Assembly (NCBI RefSeq): GCF_016135805.1
Contig: NZ_JADWOX010000006.1
Location: 124,001-188,000, forward strand
Length of the DNA: 64,000 nt
Origin: Caulobacter hibisci
Lineage (GTDB): Bacteria; Pseudomonadota; Alphaproteobacteria; Caulobacterales; Caulobacteraceae
Direction of reading: 5' to 3'
Shown here: positions 24,413 through 34,995 of the stretch, in pieces
Layout of the letters: each line of letters opens with the position of its first letter
Position numbering within the stretch: position 1 is the first letter of the stretch
The notes under the pieces: model-generated
What the model was told of the DNA's origin: nothing
Seen by the model: only the letters and a program-made list of their open reading frames with translations
The model's database searches: none
Translations under genes and position numbers: made by a program

Positions 24413-26496
24413 CCCCCGCCTCTCGGGTCGGGGGCCACTGCGGATCGCTCGGCGCGGCGGCGACGGGCGGCCTCGACCAGGGCCTTGAACAGCCGGCGAT
24501 GGACAGGGCGATAGATCAGAAGCTCGGGGTGGAACTGAACGCCGATCCAGAATCTTCGAGAGCGATCCTCGATGGCCTGGATCACCCCGTTGTCCTGGCG
24601 CGCCGCGACCGTCAGACCCACGCCAAGCTGGTCGATCGCCTGCTGGTGGATGACATTGACCATCAGCCGACCGCGGCCGACGATCTGGCCGAACCGGGAG
24701 GTCCGCCGTACGGCCACGGCCCTGCGCGCCGTCAGCTTTTGCCAGGCCGTCGGCTTGAGGTTGGCGCCTTCAAAGGCGGCCAGGTCCATATGCAGGGCTC
24801 CGCCAGCCAGGACGTTGAGCATCTGGGCGCCGCGGCAGACACCCAGAACCGGAAGGTCGTGTCGGCGCGCCGCCAGGACCCAGGAGGCCTCCATGTCGCC
24901 ACGCGCCAGGTCATAGCGATAGCCCGGCTTGGGCTGTCCTTCGAAGCTTAGCGGATAGACATCCGAGCCGCCGCCGAAGATCAGGCCGTCGATCGTCCGA
25001 GGATCGCGCGGCGCCCGCGCCGTCAAGCGAACCGCCCGTCCGCCAGCGAGCCAAACCGCCACCTTCAAGGCCAGCCACGCTGGGGTCTCGCCATGGTCGG
25101 GCATGGTGACGCCGATCGTGGGACGCCTGGAGCGGCGCGTCCTGACGCCGCCCGGGCCGGCGTCCGCGCCGGCCTCGTACGTCAGCTCATCGGGCAGGCG
25201 GCCATGCTTGACCAAGGAACTGAGCACGAACAGGGCGCCCAAGCCGACCAGGGGATCATCGTCGGCGCTCAGTTCGCTCGGCGCCTGGCGCCCTTCGGCG
25301 AGCGCCGCGCGCAGCCGCGCCGTTATCTCACCCAGGGACTGCACGCCGCTGGCTTGGCCAAGATCGCGCCGCAGGTCGGCCCACTGACCGGCGGTGAGCC
25401 GGTCGCGCAGGGCGCGCCAGGCCTGGCCCGCCGCCGCCGACCTTGGGGCCGAAGCGGCGATCTCCTCGATGGCGGCCAGAAGCCAGACACCGGGGGTCTT
25501 GGTGCGCGCGCCGATATTGGGCTGGCCCACATCGTCGAGCGGCTTGCCGATGGTTTGCAGGTAGAGGAGCCAGGGAAAATCGACCGCGGTCTGGATCGAG
25601 TGAAAAATCCCCGCCCAGAAGCGCGGATTGACCTCGATCAGCTGCGGCGCGTCGGCTGGCCCGCCGGCCCAGCGGAAATCCAGCTCGGCCAGGCCGGTCC
25701 AGGCGGTGGCGCTCAGCAATTGCTCGGTGGCGGCGCGGAAGGGCTCGGCATCGACGGTCTCGCGCATCGCGCCGGCCCCCGCCTTGCGCGGGAAGGTGGT
25801 CAGGTTGCGATAGGCCATCATGGCCGTCAGGCGTCCCTGCCTGGCCAGAACCGCTACGCAGTAGTCCTGGCCAGGCGCAAACTGCTGCAGCAAGGGCGGC
25901 GGATTGAAGCCGAGCTCCCGGGCCTGCGTGATCGCCGCGTCGGGCGAAGCGGCGATGCTGACCCCGCGACCGCCCTCGCCCGTGCTCGGCTTGACGATCA
26001 GCGGGTAGTCTCGCTCTGGCGCGATCCTGGCCAAGGCGTCGTCACTGTCGATGATCCAGGACCGGGGCGCTGGCAGGCCCGCCTGCTCGACCAGTCGTGC
26101 GAGGTGGTGCTTGGGGTGGACGAGGTCGATGCTCTTCCATTCGGGGACCGCAAGCTTGACGGTCGGTTCGAAACGGTCGCGATGGCGCGCGATCAATTCG
26201 GCTTCGGCGAACACCGGCATCAGGACATAGGGCCGGCCATCGCGCGGCGCGTAGTCCCGTACGGCCGCCTCCAGGTCGTCGAGGAATTGTTCGGGCGCGG
26301 TCCTCCAGGGCGCGACCGTGAAGGTTTCCTGCACGTGCTTGGAGAACGACAGCACCGTCAGGTCGACGTCGTCGCAGCCGATCACCTCGACCCCGCGCTG
26401 GGCCAGGGAGCGGGCGATGACCAAGGCCATCAGGCTGCGGCCATAGGTCAGGATCACTCGTCCGGCGGCGGGTGAAGCGGGTTTCTTGTCGAACAC
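24409..26496 (-). CDS. ATP-grasp ligase fused to class I glutamine amidotransferase (peptidase C26-like)
   Basis: A 695-residue two-domain protein. Residues 1-110 form a pre-ATP-grasp fold (VILTYGRSLMALVIARSLAQ). Residues 115-320 form an ATP-grasp domain, with nucleotide-binding PLIVKPSTGEGGRGVSIA and metal-binding LAELDFRW and IEVNPRFW. After a helical linker (to about 455), a peptidase C26/PuuD-like glutaminase follows. Its oxyanion motif FGGGSDVYP, nucleophile Cys554 (GVCRGAQ) and His656/Glu658 (GVQFHPE) form a complete triad. The fusion could use glutamine-derived ammonia, or cut a gamma-glutamyl bond that the ligase makes. The substrate is unknown. The coupled DedA gene hints at envelope or lipid-linked chemistry. 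Confidence 0.85.
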   Translation of the reverse strand: MFDKKPASPAAGRVILTYGRSLMALVIARSLAQRGVEVIGCDDVDLTVLSFSKHVQETFTVAPWRTAPEQFLDDLEAAVRDYAPRDGRPYVLMPVFAEAELIARHRDRFEPTVKLAVPEWKSIDLVHPKHHLARLVEQAGLPAPRSWIIDSDDALARIAPERDYPLIVKPSTGEGGRGVSIAASPDAAITQARELGFNPPPLLQQFAPGQDYCVAVLARQGRLTAMMAYRNLTTFPRKAGAGAMRETVDAEPFRAATEQLLSATAWTGLAELDFRWAGGPADAPQLIEVNPRFWAGIFHSIQTAVDFPWLLYLQTIGKPLDDVGQPNIGARTKTPGVWLLAAIEEIAASAPRSAAAGQAWRALRDRLTAGQWADLRRDLGQASGVQSLGEITARLRAALAEGRQAPSELSADDDPLVGLGALFVLSSLVKHGRLPDELTYEAGADAGPGGVRTRRSRRPTIGVTMPDHGETPAWLALKVAVWLAGGRAVRLTARAPRDPRTIDGLIFGGGSDVYPLSFEGQPKPGYRYDLARGDMEASWVLAARRHDLPVLGVCRGAQMLNVLAGGALHMDLAAFEGANLKPTAWQKLTARRAVAVRRTSRFGQIVGRGRLMVNVIHQQAIDQLGVGLTVAARQDNGVIQAIEDRSRRFWIGVQFHPELLIYRPVHRRLFKALVEAARRRRAERSAVAPDPRGGG

Positions 26497-26851
26497 GAGG
26501 ACGCCTCCAACAAAGCAACGCTTGAGCGGAAGACGCGGCCTTTGGTTCCGTGGAGCCTTGCGGCCAGAGGTCGGAAGGCCTCGCCTGCCTTGTGGCGGGG
26601 CAAGACCGACGGCGCGCCGCCGGCGGTCGACGGCCGCGCCGGACGCGAGGGCGGGGGCTGGAGGCCTGCGGCGCGATGGGCCTTTGCGGGCGCCCCCCCA
26701 TCGGCCGCGGCGGGACGGCTTCTGACGCGCCTGTTCAGGGGCTCGGCGTCACGAGACGTAGGCTACAGACAGGTTTTTCTAGCGGGCGTCCCGAGTATCG
26801 CGGTATCGAAGGTAGAGCTTCTGCAAGTTGCGCAGGCCGGCGGGGCGACCA
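26497..26851. other. Divergent intergenic region, no gene seen
   Basis: About 355 bases between the ATP-grasp fusion gene and the HWE kinase gene, which are transcribed apart. It must carry both promoters. GC-rich open frames here are not supported. Confidence 0.4.
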
Positions 26852-28357
26852 GTGAGCACAGTCCAAGATCAGGCGACCCAAATCGATCCAAGCCCCTTTC
26901 TGCTGGCGCTGCAGGACGGCCTGAACGCCCACGTCAGCGCCCGCGCCGCGGTCGATTTCGCCTGCGCTCACCTGGGGCGCCAGCTTGGCGTTGATTCGGT
27001 GGGTCTGGTGGAGCTGGAGCCCGATCGTTTCGTCGGTTACGTCGCGAGCGAATGGCTCTCGGGGAGCCTGCCCTCGATGCGCGGTCGGCACGCCGTGGAC
27101 GTCTACGGACCCGAGAGGCTCGCCGCGCTCAATCGCAATGAACCCATGGTCGTGACCGACGTCGGCGAAGTCTTCGCGCGACAGACCGCCGTGCTTTCGG
27201 CGTTCGCTGAGATCGGCGTGGCGGGTTTCGTCGAGACGCCCCTGGTCTTCGAACGGACGCTGCGAGGATGGCTCTATGTCTCCAGCACGCGGCCGCGTCG
27301 CTGGAGCGATCAGGACCTCCTGTTGATCAACGAGACCGCGCGGCGCACCTGGCACGCGGCCGAGCGGGCGCGGGCCGAGGAGCGCCTGCGCGAGAAGGAG
27401 GCGCGGCTACAGGCCGTGCTGGACCAGGTCCCGGTCGGCGTCATCCTAGCCGCCATTCCTGACGGCCAACTGCTGCTCTACAACAAGGCCTCGGCGGCGA
27501 TCATGGGCCACGACATGCTCGGACAGGTCCTGCCCGACTATGGCTCCTATGGCGGCGTCCACCCGGATGGGCGGCCCTACGCCGCAGAGGAGTATCCCAC
27601 GGCGCGCGCGGTCCTGCGCCGCGAAACCATAATCGACGAACCGTTGCGCTACCGCCGTCCCGATGGCGAGATGATCGACCTCTCGGTCAGCGCCACGGCC
27701 ATCGATACGCCTTATGACAGCTACGCGCTGTGCACGTTCAGCGACGAGACCAGCTACCTGGCGGCCCTGGAACGAGCCCGACTGCTCAACGGGGAGCTTA
27801 GCCACCGGATCAAGAACCTGCTGGCCACCATCCAGGCGATTTCAGCGCAGACCTTCGGAACCTCGCCCTTGCGTCAGACCTTCGAGAACCGCCTGGCGGC
27901 CCTCTCGGACGCCCACGACTTGATCACCAGCACCGGCTGGTCGGGCGGCCTGGCGGCGCTTGTCCGCACAGCGCTCGAACCGTTCATGGCCAGCGGGCGC
28001 ATCGCGATTGAGGGCTGCCCGGTGCTGTTGAACGACGCCCAGGCGGTGCCTTTCGCCCTGGCCCTGCACGAATTGGCGACCAACGCGGCCAAATATGGCG
28101 CGCTGTCGGCGCAAGGCGGGCAGGTTGACGTCTCCTGGACTGTTCAGACGGCAGAGCAGGATCGCCTTGTCTTCTGCTGGCGCGAGTCGGGCGGACCGCT
28201 GGTCGTCGCGCCCAAGCGTCGCGGCTTTGGGTCGCGGATGATCGAGCGAAGCTTGGCTGGCGAGTTGAAGGGCGAGGTCACGCTGGCCTTCGAGCCGACC
28301 GGCGTTGTCTGTACGATTCAAGCGCTTCTCCCCCGTCCGGGACAGGCCCGCTCCTGA
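26852..28357 (+). CDS. GAF-PAS histidine kinase of the HWE/HisKA_2 type
   Basis: A 501-residue soluble kinase. GAF domain at about 20-170 (ARAAVDFACAHLGRQLGVDS; WSDQDLLLINETARRTWHAA), a short coiled coil, PAS domain at about 185-300 (RLQAVLDQVPVGVILAAIPD), then the kinase core. The phosphoacceptor is His318 in LSHRIKNLLATIQAIS; the N-box is ALHELATNAAKYGALS; CWRESGGPLVVAPKRRGFGS closes the ATP lid. The start is a GTG (26852); an in-frame TTG lies 24 bases upstream. No response regulator is adjacent, so it is an orphan; HWE kinases in this group often feed the general stress pathway. Confidence 0.87.
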   Translation: MSTVQDQATQIDPSPFLLALQDGLNAHVSARAAVDFACAHLGRQLGVDSVGLVELEPDRFVGYVASEWLSGSLPSMRGRHAVDVYGPERLAALNRNEPMVVTDVGEVFARQTAVLSAFAEIGVAGFVETPLVFERTLRGWLYVSSTRPRRWSDQDLLLINETARRTWHAAERARAEERLREKEARLQAVLDQVPVGVILAAIPDGQLLLYNKASAAIMGHDMLGQVLPDYGSYGGVHPDGRPYAAEEYPTARAVLRRETIIDEPLRYRRPDGEMIDLSVSATAIDTPYDSYALCTFSDETSYLAALERARLLNGELSHRIKNLLATIQAISAQTFGTSPLRQTFENRLAALSDAHDLITSTGWSGGLAALVRTALEPFMASGRIAIEGCPVLLNDAQAVPFALALHELATNAAKYGALSAQGGQVDVSWTVQTAEQDRLVFCWRESGGPLVVAPKRRGFGSRMIERSLAGELKGEVTLAFEPTGVVCTIQALLPRPGQARS

Positions 28358-28397
28358 GTCGCCGCCGCCGTCGGCCGACGGCGGCGCCTGCGGCCCG

Positions 28398-29021
28398 TCA
28401 GGCCGCCAGATCCATCCCGTCCCGCCGCAGCGTGGTCACCGCCAAAGACCCCTCGGGCAGCGTGCGCAGCAGGGTCTGGGACGGCTTGGACAGGGTCAAC
28501 CAGGCCAGTCCGTCCGACGGCGGCAGGATGACGACCTGCCGGTCGTGATAGGGCGCCAGGTCCGGACCCGGCGCGGTCGTCAGCAGCGTGAACGCGCCTT
28601 CCTTGACGACGCCCGCGATCCAGAAGAAATCCTGGTTCTTGAGGGTGAAAAGGTGCTTGTCCTTGAGCTTGGTCTTCGGGTCCGTCGGCGCGGTGAACTC
28701 GTAGAAACCGGTGGCCAGGACCAGCACGCGGTCGCTCTGGGTGAAGTTTCGGATCTGACTGGAGCCGGGTCTCGTCTCGGTGACGTAATTGAACACCGGC
28801 CGCCCGTTCGGCGCCTTCCAGGCCCAAGGCGTCATCGACGCCACCAGGCGCTCGCCATCGAACCGGAACACGGGCGCGGTGTCGCTGATCCTGACGCTGT
28901 CCTTGCCGTCCAGGTCGTTGGGAATCTGGTTTTCAGCCCATTCGAACAGGGGCAACTGCTTGGCCGCCAGGGCGGCGTTCAGCTTCGCCAGGGCGATCAG
29001 CCGGGCGTATTCGTTGCACAT
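28398..29021 (-). CDS. yedK: SRAP-family abasic-site DNA-protein crosslink enzyme (YedK/HMCES)
   Basis: A 207-residue protein. After removal of Met, Cys2 (MCNEYARL) forms a thiazolidine crosslink with abasic sites in single-stranded DNA. Other family landmarks are the Asn after Cys2 region, GFYEF with its catalytic Glu, and the late motif AVTTLRRDGMDLAA in place of the usual His motif region. The family shields abasic sites during replication. The gene overlaps the stop of the preceding gene (TGATG). It runs divergently from the imuA-imuB-dnaE2 mutagenesis operon and may share its LexA box, in keeping with the SOS-associated name of the family. Confidence 0.85.
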   Translation of the reverse strand: MCNEYARLIALAKLNAALAAKQLPLFEWAENQIPNDLDGKDSVRISDTAPVFRFDGERLVASMTPWAWKAPNGRPVFNYVTETRPGSSQIRNFTQSDRVLVLATGFYEFTAPTDPKTKLKDKHLFTLKNQDFFWIAGVVKEGAFTLLTTAPGPDLAPYHDRQVVILPPSDGLAWLTLSKPSQTLLRTLPEGSLAVTTLRRDGMDLAA

Positions 29022-29320
29022 CAGGACCGACCTCGGGCGGAGGTCCGGCCGCCTATGGCGTCGAACTGGGCATGATCGGAGCGATCGACGCCGGGCCGCA
29101 GGGCGCGTTCCCAGCCCTCGTGGGTCAGCCACAGGCGCACCTCGTAGCCCTGGTCGCCGATCTCTTCGCCCATCAGGAAGGTGGCTTCGCAGCGGGCGAC
29201 ATCGGGATGGCGCAACCAGAACGCTTCGGGGTCGTGCATCGAGCACCAGAACCGCATGTGAGCGCCGCCGGCCTTAGGGTCGTAAAGGGCGTCGCTGATT
29301 TCCGGAGTGATATCAGTCAC
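29021..29320 (-). CDS. Hypothetical protein in an operon with yedK
   Basis: A 99-residue protein starting at a GTG with AAAGGAG ahead of it. It contains HMRFWCSMHDPEAFWLRHPD and EIGDQGYEVRLWLTHEGWER. Conserved-looking Trp, Cys and His residues suggest a real gene; I do not recognize a family. Its stop overlaps the yedK start, so it is the first gene of a two-gene unit next to the SOS box at 29441. Confidence 0.6.
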   Translation of the reverse strand: MTDITPEISDALYDPKAGGAHMRFWCSMHDPEAFWLRHPDVARCEATFLMGEEIGDQGYEVRLWLTHEGWERALRPGVDRSDHAQFDAIGGRTSARGRS

Positions 29321-29440
29321 ATCGCGCTCCTTTCGAATCCAAACTCGATGGTGGCCGAGGCGTTCCATGGGCCGGGTCTCGCCTCTGCGGCCAAAACGAC
29401 GTTCGCCCGGACTCCGCTTGACTCCAGCATGGCGCAGGAA

Positions 29441-29455
29441 GAACAAATAAGGAAC
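29441..29455. promoter_or_regulatory. LexA (SOS) box
   Basis: GAACAAATAAGGAAC reads on the other strand as GTTC-N7-GTTC, the alphaproteobacterial LexA operator. It ends 29 bases before the imuA start and lies about 120 bases upstream of the divergent yedK unit. Control of imuA-imuB-dnaE2 by LexA is established in Caulobacter; control of the yedK side is inference. Confidence 0.85.
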
Positions 29456-29484
29456 ATGTTTTTCGCCCTCTCGTTCCGGACCCC

Positions 29485-30246
29485 ATGCCCGATCCGCGGA
29501 TCCCTTCTGCGTTCCTGTCCCTGCGCGCCGACATCGAGCGGATCGAGGCGGGCGGACGCGCGGTCCGCGACGTGCTGCCGTTCGGCGTCGCGGCCGTCGA
29601 CGCACGTCTGCCCGAGGGCGGCCTGCGATTGGGCGCCTTGCACGAGGTGGCCGGCGGCGGCGGCGGAGCGATCGACACGACCGTTGCGGCCCTGTTCGCA
29701 GCCGGGATTGCGGCGCGCACGCGCGGGCCGGTCCTGTGGTGCATGGCGCGGCGCGACCTTTTCGCGCCGGCGCTCGACTTGGCGGGCCTGGCCCCCGACC
29801 GGGTGATCTATGGCGAAATGGATGATGACAAGAGCGTCCTGGCCGCCGCCGAGGAAGGCTTGCGCCACGGCGGATTCGGGGCGGTCGTGGGCGAGGTGGG
29901 GCGCTTGTCGATGACGGCCTCGCGCCGGCTGCAGCTGGCGGCCGAAAGCGGGACGAGCCTGGCCGTCATCCTGCGCCGCTGGCGCCGCCAGGCCGACGCG
30001 GCCGATTTTGGCCAGCCGACCGCGGCGGTGACCCGCTGGCGGGTGACCGCCCTGCCCTCGGCGCCCCTGCCGGTGGCGGGGGTGGGACGGGCCCGATGGT
30101 TTGTCGAACTGATCCGCTGCAAGGCCGGCGAATGCGCTGATTTCGAACTGGAAGCCTGTGATGAGACGGGTCGTCTCGCTCTTCTTGCCGACCTGGTCCA
30201 CCGATCGCCTGCGCCGCCGGCTTGGAGCCGGCGCGCCGCCGGTTGA
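29485..30246 (+). CDS. imuA: ImuA, RecA-like mutasome subunit
   Basis: A 253-residue RecA-fold protein (SulA-like) of the damage-induced mutasome. FGVAAVDARLPEGGLRLGAL then HEVAG marks the start of the RecA-like core; the P-loop is degenerate (AGGGGGAIDTT). The later segment SGTSLAVILRRWRRQADAAD is typical of ImuA. ImuA modulates RecA and supports ImuB and DnaE2 in translesion synthesis. The gene is the first of three under the LexA box and overlaps imuB by about 90 bases. Confidence 0.9.
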   Translation: MPDPRIPSAFLSLRADIERIEAGGRAVRDVLPFGVAAVDARLPEGGLRLGALHEVAGGGGGAIDTTVAALFAAGIAARTRGPVLWCMARRDLFAPALDLAGLAPDRVIYGEMDDDKSVLAAAEEGLRHGGFGAVVGEVGRLSMTASRRLQLAAESGTSLAVILRRWRRQADAADFGQPTAAVTRWRVTALPSAPLPVAGVGRARWFVELIRCKAGECADFELEACDETGRLALLADLVHRSPAPPAWSRRAAG

Positions 30247-31684
30247 GACGCCGATCGTCATGATCGGTCGGGGCGGGCGACAGCGACTGGTGACGGCCGC
30301 GGACGCCGCCGCCCAAGGCCTGCGTCTGCATCCGGGGATGGCCGCCGCCCAGGCCCGGGCCCTGGCCGCCGACCTGGTGGCGCACGACGCCGATCCGCAA
30401 GGCGACGCCCTGGCGCTGGAGCGTCTGGCGCTGTGGGGCCTGCGCCTCTATTCGCCCATCGTCGCGGCCGATCCGCCGGACGGCCTGGTCCTGGACGTCA
30501 CGGGCGCGGCGCATCTGTGCGGCGGCGAAGCCGCGCTTCTGGCCGACATCATCGATCGCCTGACCGTGTCGGGCCACGCGGCCCGAGCGGCCATCGCCGA
30601 CACCTGGGGCGCGGCCCACGCCCTGGCGCGGTTCGCCGCCCGCGGCGCGCTGGTCGCCCCGGCGGGGGACAGCGGCCGCATGCTGACAGGGCTTCCCATC
30701 CGCGCCCTGCGGCTCGCCCCCGAGACGGTCGATGGCCTGGGCCGTCTGGGCTTTGACCGAATCGGCGAGCTCGCGACCGCGCCGCGCGCCAGCCTGGCGC
30801 TGCGGTTCGGCCCGGAGCTGACGCGACGCCTTGACCAGGCGTTCGGCCGCAGCGCCGAGCCGATCGACCCGGTTGAAAGCCCGGAACTGATCCAGGTCCG
30901 GCGGGTGTTCGCCGAGCCGATCGGCGCCCCCGAGACCCTGGCCCGCTACACCCTGCAGCTGGTCGAGGCGCTGTGCGCGGCTCTCGAAGGCCGGGGCCTG
31001 GGGGCCCGCGTCCTGGACCTGCGCTTCCATCGGGTGGACAATCGGATCGAGGCGATGCGGGTCGGGGTCGCCCGCCCCGTGCGCGACATCAAGCGCCTGA
31101 CCCGTCTGCTCTGCGACAGGCTGGAGACGGTCGATCCGGGTTTCGGCGTCGAGGCCATGACCCTGGCCGCGCCCATGGCCGAGCCGCTCGACTGGCGGCC
31201 CATGGCCAGCGACCTGACCGCGCCGGCCGTCGCCGACATCGGCGAGGTGATCGACACCCTTTCCAACCGCTTCGGCCACCGGCGCTTCTACCGGGTCGCC
31301 CCGGCCCAGAGCGACGTGCCCGAGCGGGCGGTGCGCAAGATCGCCCCGACGGCGCCGCCGACCGGCGAGCGCTGGCCTTCGGGCTGGCCCCGGCCGGTGC
31401 GCCTGCTGGCCCGCCCCGAGCCGATCGCAACGGTGGCCCTGCTGCCCGACCAGCCGCCGGTGTCCTTCACCTGGCGCGGTTCACGCCGACGCGTGGTGCG
31501 CGCCGACGGGCCCGAGCGGATCTTCGGGGAATGGTGGCGGCGCGACGGGGAGCTCGACGCGGTGCGCGACTATTTCCAGCTGGAGGACGAGGCCAGCGCG
31601 CGGTTCTGGGTGTTCCGGCGCGGCGACGGCGAGCAGGCCGCCACCGGCGACCTGTCCTGGTGGCTGCACGGGCTGTTCGGATGA
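30161..31684 (+). CDS. imuB: ImuB, Y-family polymerase-like mutasome scaffold
   Basis: A 507-residue Y-family homologue. The N-terminus [20 protein letters not shown] replaces the DxD metal site of active Y-family polymerases, as in all ImuB proteins, so it is a scaffold, not a polymerase. Palm, thumb and little-finger regions extend to about 360 ([20 protein letters not shown]). The C-terminal part ends in [20 protein letters not shown] and contains the Ser/Trp segment that binds partners. It links DnaE2 to the beta clamp. The start could be GTG 30158 or ATG 30161. It overlaps dnaE2 by four bases. Confidence 0.92.
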   Translation: MRRVVSLFLPTWSTDRLRRRLGAGAPPVETPIVMIGRGGRQRLVTAADAAAQGLRLHPGMAAAQARALAADLVAHDADPQGDALALERLALWGLRLYSPIVAADPPDGLVLDVTGAAHLCGGEAALLADIIDRLTVSGHAARAAIADTWGAAHALARFAARGALVAPAGDSGRMLTGLPIRALRLAPETVDGLGRLGFDRIGELATAPRASLALRFGPELTRRLDQAFGRSAEPIDPVESPELIQVRRVFAEPIGAPETLARYTLQLVEALCAALEGRGLGARVLDLRFHRVDNRIEAMRVGVARPVRDIKRLTRLLCDRLETVDPGFGVEAMTLAAPMAEPLDWRPMASDLTAPAVADIGEVIDTLSNRFGHRRFYRVAPAQSDVPERAVRKIAPTAPPTGERWPSGWPRPVRLLARPEPIATVALLPDQPPVSFTWRGSRRRVVRADGPERIFGEWWRRDGELDAVRDYFQLEDEASARFWVFRRGDGEQAATGDLSWWLHGLFG

Positions 31685-34600
31685 GCGACCAGACCCCCCT
31701 TGGCCCACGCTATGTCGAGCTGCAGACGACGTCGCACTTTTCGTTCCTGCGCGGCGCCAGCTCGGCCGAGGAGCTGTTCGCCCAGGCGGCCCTGTGCGGG
31801 ATCGAGGCGGTGGCCGTCGTCGATCGCAACTCCCTGGCCGGGATCGTCCGGGCCCACGAGGCCGCCCGCGACACCGGCGTGCGGCTGATCGTGGGCTGTC
31901 GCCTGGACCTGGTCGATGGAACGGGGATCTTGGTCTACCCCACCGACCGGCCCGCCTATGCCCGTCTGTGTCGGTTGTTGTCGCTGGGCAAGCGCCGGGC
32001 CGGCAAGGCGCGCTGCAATCTCGACTGGGCCGATCTGCCGGCCTATGCGGAGGGCCTGATCGCGGTGCTGGTCGCTGATGACGCCGACGCGGTCTGCGCC
32101 CAGCGCCTGCGCCGGATCAAGGCCACCTTCTCGGCCGGCGCCTACCTGGCCCTGACGCTGCGCCGTCGGCCGGGCGACCAGCTGCGGCTGCACGCGCTGT
32201 CGAACCTGGCCGCCCAGGCCGGCGTGCCTACGGTCGTCACCAACGACGTGCTCTTCCATGCCCCGCAACGCCGCCAGTTGCAGGACGTCGTCACCTGCAT
32301 CCGCCATGGCTGCACGATCGACGAGCTGGGCTTTCGGCGCGAGCGCAACGCCGACCGCCATCTCAAGCCCGCCGAGGAGATGCACCGGCTCTTTCCCCGT
32401 TACCGCCAGGCCCTGGACCGGACCCTGGAGATCGCCGAGCGCTGCCGATTTTCCCTGGAGGAGCTGACCTACCAGTATCCGGAGGAGGCCTGCGTCCCGG
32501 GCATGACGCCGCAGGCGGGGCTGGAGCGCCTGACCTGGGAAGGCGCGGCCCGCCGTTATCCCGAGGGCGTGCCCGACAAGGTGGCCCGGGCCCTGCGCCA
32601 TGAGCTGCAGCTGATCCAGACGCTGGACTACGCGCCCTACTTCCTGACCGTCAATTCGATCGTCGCCTTCGCCCGCAGCCAGGACATCCTTTGCCAAGGC
32701 CGGGGCTCGGCGGCCAATTCGGCGGTCTGTTTCGTCCTGGGCATCACCAGTATCGACCCCGAGCGCAACGATCTGCTGTTCGAGCGCTTCGTCTCCGAGG
32801 AGCGTCGCGAGCCGCCCGACATCGATGTCGACTTCGAGCACGAGCGCCGCGAGACGGTGATCCAGTGGGTCTACGAGACCTATGGGCGCGATCGCGCGGC
32901 CCTATGTTCCACCGTCATCCGCTATCGGGCCAAGGGGGCGATCCGCGATGTGGGCAAGGCGCTGGGCCTGCCCGAGGATCTGACCAAGCTGCTGTCCTCG
33001 CAGATCTGGAGCTGGGCCGAAGACGGGGTGGAGGCCAAACATGCGGCCGAACTCAATCTGAACCTGGCCGACCGGCGCCTGCGCCTGACCCTGGAGCTGG
33101 CCCGCCAGTTGATGGGCGCGCCTCGGCACCTGTCCCAGCATCCCGGCGGCTTCGTCCTGACCCAGGACCGGCTGGACGAGCTGGTCCCCATCGAGCCGGC
33201 GGCGATGGAGGACCGCCAGGTCATCGAATGGGACAAGGACGACATCGAGACCTTGAAGTTCATGAAGGTCGATGTGCTGGCCTTGGGCATGCTCAGCTGC
33301 ATGCGCCGAGGGTTCGATCTCCTGCGCGAGCACAAGGGCGTCGATTTGGATTTGGCCACCGTGCCGGCCGAGGATCCGCGCACCTACGCCATGATCCGCA
33401 AGGCCGACACCCTGGGGGTCTTCCAGATCGAGAGCCGCGCGCAGATGGCCATGCTGCCGCGCATCAAGCCCAGGACCTTCTATGACCTGGTCATCGAGGT
33501 GGCGATCGTCCGGCCCGGCCCCATCCAGGGCGACATGGTCCATCCCTATCTGCGCCGCCGGGAGGGCAAGGAGCCGGTGGTCTATCCCAAGCCCGAGCTG
33601 GAGGCGGTGCTGGGCAAGACCCTGGGGGTGCCGCTGTTCCAGGAGCAGGCCATGCGGGTGGCGATCGAATGCGCCGGGTTCACGCCGAGCGAAGCCGACC
33701 AGCTGCGCCGGGCCATGGCCACCTTCAAGTTCACCGGCGGCGTCTCCAGGTTCGGCCACAAGCTGATCGAGGGCATGGTCGCCCGCGGCTATACCGAAGA
33801 ATTCGCGGCCAAGACCTTCAGTCAGCTCGAGGGGTTCGGCTCCTACGGCTTTCCCGAAAGCCACGCGGCCTCCTTCGCCCTGGTGGCCTACGCCTCCTCG
33901 TGGCTCAAATGCCATCATCCCGAAGTGTTCTGCGCGGCCTTGCTGAACGCCCAGCCGATGGGCTTCTACGCCCCGGCCCAGATCGTGCGTGACGCGCGCG
34001 AGCACGGGGTGGCGGTGCGGCCCGTCTGTGTGAACGCCTCGCGCTGGGACTGCACGCTCGAGCCGATCGACGCGCGAGGACGGCTGGCCCTGCGTCTGGG
34101 GCTGCGGATGGTGCGGGGCCTGTCCAACAAGGACGCCGCGGCCATCGTCACCGCCCGCGCCGACAAGCCCTTCGCCAGCGTCGACGACGCCTGGCGGCGC
34201 AGCGGCGTGCCGGCCGCCAGCCTGGTCAAGATCGCCGAGGCCGACGGCTTCCTGCCCGGCCTGAAGCTTGCGCGGCGCCAAGCCCTGTGGGCGATCAAGG
34301 CCCTGCGCGACGAGCCCCTGCCGCTGTTCGCCGCGGCCTCGTTGCGCGAGCAGCAGATCGTCCCCGAGGTCGACGAGGCGCCCGTCGCCCTCAAGCCGAT
34401 GAGCGCCGGGCGTGAGGTGGTGGAGGACTACGGTCATGTCGGCCTGACCCTGCGCGATCACCCTCTCGCCTTTCTGCGCCAGGACCTGGCCGCGCAGAAG
34501 ATGGTCACCTGCAAGGCGGCCGGGGCGGCGCGCGACGGCCGGTGGCTCAAGACCGCCGGCCTGGTGCTGGTGCGCCAAAAGCCCGGCAGCGCCAAGGGCG

Positions 34601-34995
34601 TGATGTTCATCACCATCGAGGACGAGACGGGCGTGGCCAACCTGGTGATCTGGCCCACGCTCTATGAAAAGCAGCGGCGGGTGATCCTGGCCGCGCGGAT
34701 GCTGGCCGTCGAAGGCCGCATCCAGCGCGAGGGCGAGGTCGTCCACCTGGTGGCCCACAAGCTCTTTGATCTGTCAGGGGACCTGGCGGGCATAGGTCGC
34801 GACGACTCGAACCAGGCCTTTCCCCTGCCGCACGGCCGTGGCGACGAGTTCCATCGCGGCTCGGCCGGCCCGGACCCGCGCGACGCCGGCCCCCGGGGCG
34901 GCCGGAGCGCCGTGGCCGCCGCCCCGGCCCGCGACATCTACGTGCCCGATCTGCATATCGACTCCCTCAAATTGAAGACCCGGGATTTTCGCTGA
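31681..34995 (+). CDS. dnaE2: DnaE2 (ImuC) error-prone DNA polymerase III alpha subunit
   Basis: An 1104-residue C-family polymerase, the catalytic subunit of the mutasome. The PHP domain starts at residue 10 ([20 protein letters not shown]). The polymerase core has catalytic aspartates in PDIDVDF (379-385). It continues with fingers ([20 protein letters not shown]) and ends with an OB fold ([20 protein letters not shown]). A DnaE2-type C-terminus ([15 protein letters not shown]) is complete. ATGA coupling with imuB ensures equal synthesis. The length is normal for the family. Confidence 0.96.
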   Translation: MSDQTPLGPRYVELQTTSHFSFLRGASSAEELFAQAALCGIEAVAVVDRNSLAGIVRAHEAARDTGVRLIVGCRLDLVDGTGILVYPTDRPAYARLCRLLSLGKRRAGKARCNLDWADLPAYAEGLIAVLVADDADAVCAQRLRRIKATFSAGAYLALTLRRRPGDQLRLHALSNLAAQAGVPTVVTNDVLFHAPQRRQLQDVVTCIRHGCTIDELGFRRERNADRHLKPAEEMHRLFPRYRQALDRTLEIAERCRFSLEELTYQYPEEACVPGMTPQAGLERLTWEGAARRYPEGVPDKVARALRHELQLIQTLDYAPYFLTVNSIVAFARSQDILCQGRGSAANSAVCFVLGITSIDPERNDLLFERFVSEERREPPDIDVDFEHERRETVIQWVYETYGRDRAALCSTVIRYRAKGAIRDVGKALGLPEDLTKLLSSQIWSWAEDGVEAKHAAELNLNLADRRLRLTLELARQLMGAPRHLSQHPGGFVLTQDRLDELVPIEPAAMEDRQVIEWDKDDIETLKFMKVDVLALGMLSCMRRGFDLLREHKGVDLDLATVPAEDPRTYAMIRKADTLGVFQIESRAQMAMLPRIKPRTFYDLVIEVAIVRPGPIQGDMVHPYLRRREGKEPVVYPKPELEAVLGKTLGVPLFQEQAMRVAIECAGFTPSEADQLRRAMATFKFTGGVSRFGHKLIEGMVARGYTEEFAAKTFSQLEGFGSYGFPESHAASFALVAYASSWLKCHHPEVFCAALLNAQPMGFYAPAQIVRDAREHGVAVRPVCVNASRWDCTLEPIDARGRLALRLGLRMVRGLSNKDAAAIVTARADKPFASVDDAWRRSGVPAASLVKIAEADGFLPGLKLARRQALWAIKALRDEPLPLFAAASLREQQIVPEVDEAPVALKPMSAGREVVEDYGHVGLTLRDHPLAFLRQDLAAQKMVTCKAAGAARDGRWLKTAGLVLVRQKPGSAKGVMFITIEDETGVANLVIWPTLYEKQRRVILAARMLAVEGRIQREGEVVHLVAHKLFDLSGDLAGIGRDDSNQAFPLPHGRGDEFHRGSAGPDPRDAGPRGGRSAVAAAPARDIYVPDLHIDSLKLKTRDFR

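Noticed and set aside
32902-34758. Open frame of 618 codons opposite dnaE2
   Set aside because: dnaE2 is certain on the plus strand; the other frame is a high-GC artefact.
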